Part shown: positions 5,498 through 6,155 of the stretch, piece by piece | Numbering within the stretch: the first letter of the stretch is position 1 | Layout of the letters: every line of letters begins with the position of its first letter | Origin: Streptomyces violaceus | GTDB taxonomy: Bacteria > Actinomycetota > Actinomycetes > Streptomycetales > Streptomycetaceae | Assembly (NCBI GenBank): GCA_000715635.1 | Contig: KL569109.1 | Span: 113,253 to 119,407 of the forward strand | Direction of reading: 5' to 3' | DNA: 6,155 bases | Translations under genes and position numbers: made by a program | The notes under the pieces: generated by a model | Database searches by the model: none | What the model was told of the DNA's origin: nothing | The model's input: only the letters and a program-made list of their open reading frames with translations

Positions 5498-6155
5498 GTG
5501 GACCGCTGCATCGTCCTGGTGGACGCGGGGTATCTGCTGGGAGCCGCGGCGAGTCTCCTCGCCGGGGAGCCCTCCCGGTCCCGCATCACCGTCGACCACA
5601 CGGCCCTCATCCAGGGGCTGCGCGAACGCGCCGAGTCCGATACTCAGCAGCCCCTGCTGCGCATCTACTGGTTCGACGGCGCCCCCGACCGCGTCCCGCA
5701 ACCGGAGCACCGCAGGCTGCGCGTGATGCCCCGGGTCACCGTCCGGCTCGGCGCACTGACCCGCAGCGACGGCCGCTGGGCACAGAAGGGCGTGGACGCC
5801 GCGATGCACGCCGAGCTCACCGAGCTGGCCCGCAACCGCGCCTGCTCCGACGTCGTCCTCGTCACCGGCGACGGCGATCTGCTGCCCGGCATGATGGCAG
5901 CCAAGGAGCACGGCGTCGCCGTGCATCTCTGGGCCGTCCAGGCCGCCGACGGCGACTACAACCAGTCCGAGGACCTGGTGGCCGAGGCCGACGAGCGGCG
6001 CGTCCTGGACCGGACGTGGATCACCAAGGCGGTCCGCGCCAAGGAGTACACCGGCGTCTGCGCGCCGCAGCCCGTGCCCGGGCCCGAGATCGCCGCGATC
6101 CTCTCCGCGCCGCTGCCCGAGTCCTCGCTCGCCGCCACGGCCGAGCGGCCCGCCC
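5498..6155 (+). CDS. NYN domain-containing protein, predicted PIN-like ribonuclease (C-terminus cut by window edge)
   Basis: The frame is open to the right edge and gives 219 residues. The first about 165 residues match the NYN domain, a PIN-like fold found in predicted metal-dependent RNases. The acidic positions expected of an active site are present: D9 in VLVDAGYLL, D60 in YWFDGAP, D100 in QKGVDAAMHAEL, and D125 and D127 in VTGDGDLLPG. Hydrophobic strands and helices alternate as in a Rossmann-like core, and no signal peptide or membrane helix is seen. After the domain, from about 185, the sequence becomes proline- and alanine-rich, consistent with a linker to a C-terminal domain beyond the window. 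The GTG at 5498 is chosen from SD spacing; a GTG at 5489 would add three residues. It is divergent from the small basic protein gene. RNA cleavage is inferred from the fold; the physiological target is unknown. Confidence 0.9.
   Translation, partial: MDRCIVLVDAGYLLGAAASLLAGEPSRSRITVDHTALIQGLRERAESDTQQPLLRIYWFDGAPDRVPQPEHRRLRVMPRVTVRLGALTRSDGRWAQKGVDAAMHAELTELARNRACSDVVLVTGDGDLLPGMMAAKEHGVAVHLWAVQAADGDYNQSEDLVAEADERRVLDRTWITKAVRAKEYTGVCAPQPVPGPEIAAILSAPLPESSLAATAERPA

Noticed and set aside
5357..5926. A 189-residue minus-strand open frame over the NYN gene and its upstream spacer
   Set aside because: It is a shadow of the NYN coding frame with no family resemblance, whereas the plus-strand frame has conserved domain motifs.

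Overview
The window looks like chromosomal DNA from a Streptomyces-type, high-GC actinomycete. GC is very high, synonymous third positions are almost always G or C, two of the four genes start with GTG, and long non-coding shadow frames stay open. The protein sequences, above all the replicative polymerase, also look like their Streptomyces counterparts. I see no mobile element, tRNA, rRNA, CRISPR array or obvious horizontally acquired segment.

There are four genes, all complete or interrupted only by the window edge. (1) On the minus strand, from 1228 down to the left edge, lies a DUF2252-family protein missing its C-terminus. (2) Divergent from it is dnaE on the plus strand (1445-4984), the 1179-residue alpha subunit of the main replicative DNA polymerase III. 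It has an intact PHP domain, palm aspartates, a clamp-binding peptide and an OB fold. (3) Convergent with dnaE is a 54-residue, highly basic protein gene on the minus strand (5275-5111); a 40-bp perfect inverted repeat at 5028-5067 lies between the two stop codons and probably terminates both transcripts. (4) Divergent from the small gene, a NYN-domain (PIN-like nuclease fold) protein gene starts at 5498 and runs off the right edge.

The alternating orientations (-, +, -, +) mean that none of these genes share an operon inside the window. Each probably has its own promoter in one of two divergent spacers (1229-1444 and 5276-5497). Both spacers contain short dyads or repeats, but no textbook promoter can be called with confidence.

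The region is mostly ordinary core genome. The most interesting point is the DUF2252 protein. Its sequence carries phosphotransferase-like motifs (HGDLHAENFG, NDFDEA, a glycine-rich loop, a lysine strand and an LGRATATMH helix) in a circularly permuted order relative to standard kinases. The 54-residue basic protein and the NYN protein are uncharacterised genes that may be linked to RNA or nucleic-acid metabolism. I do not see evidence for a new multi-gene system.
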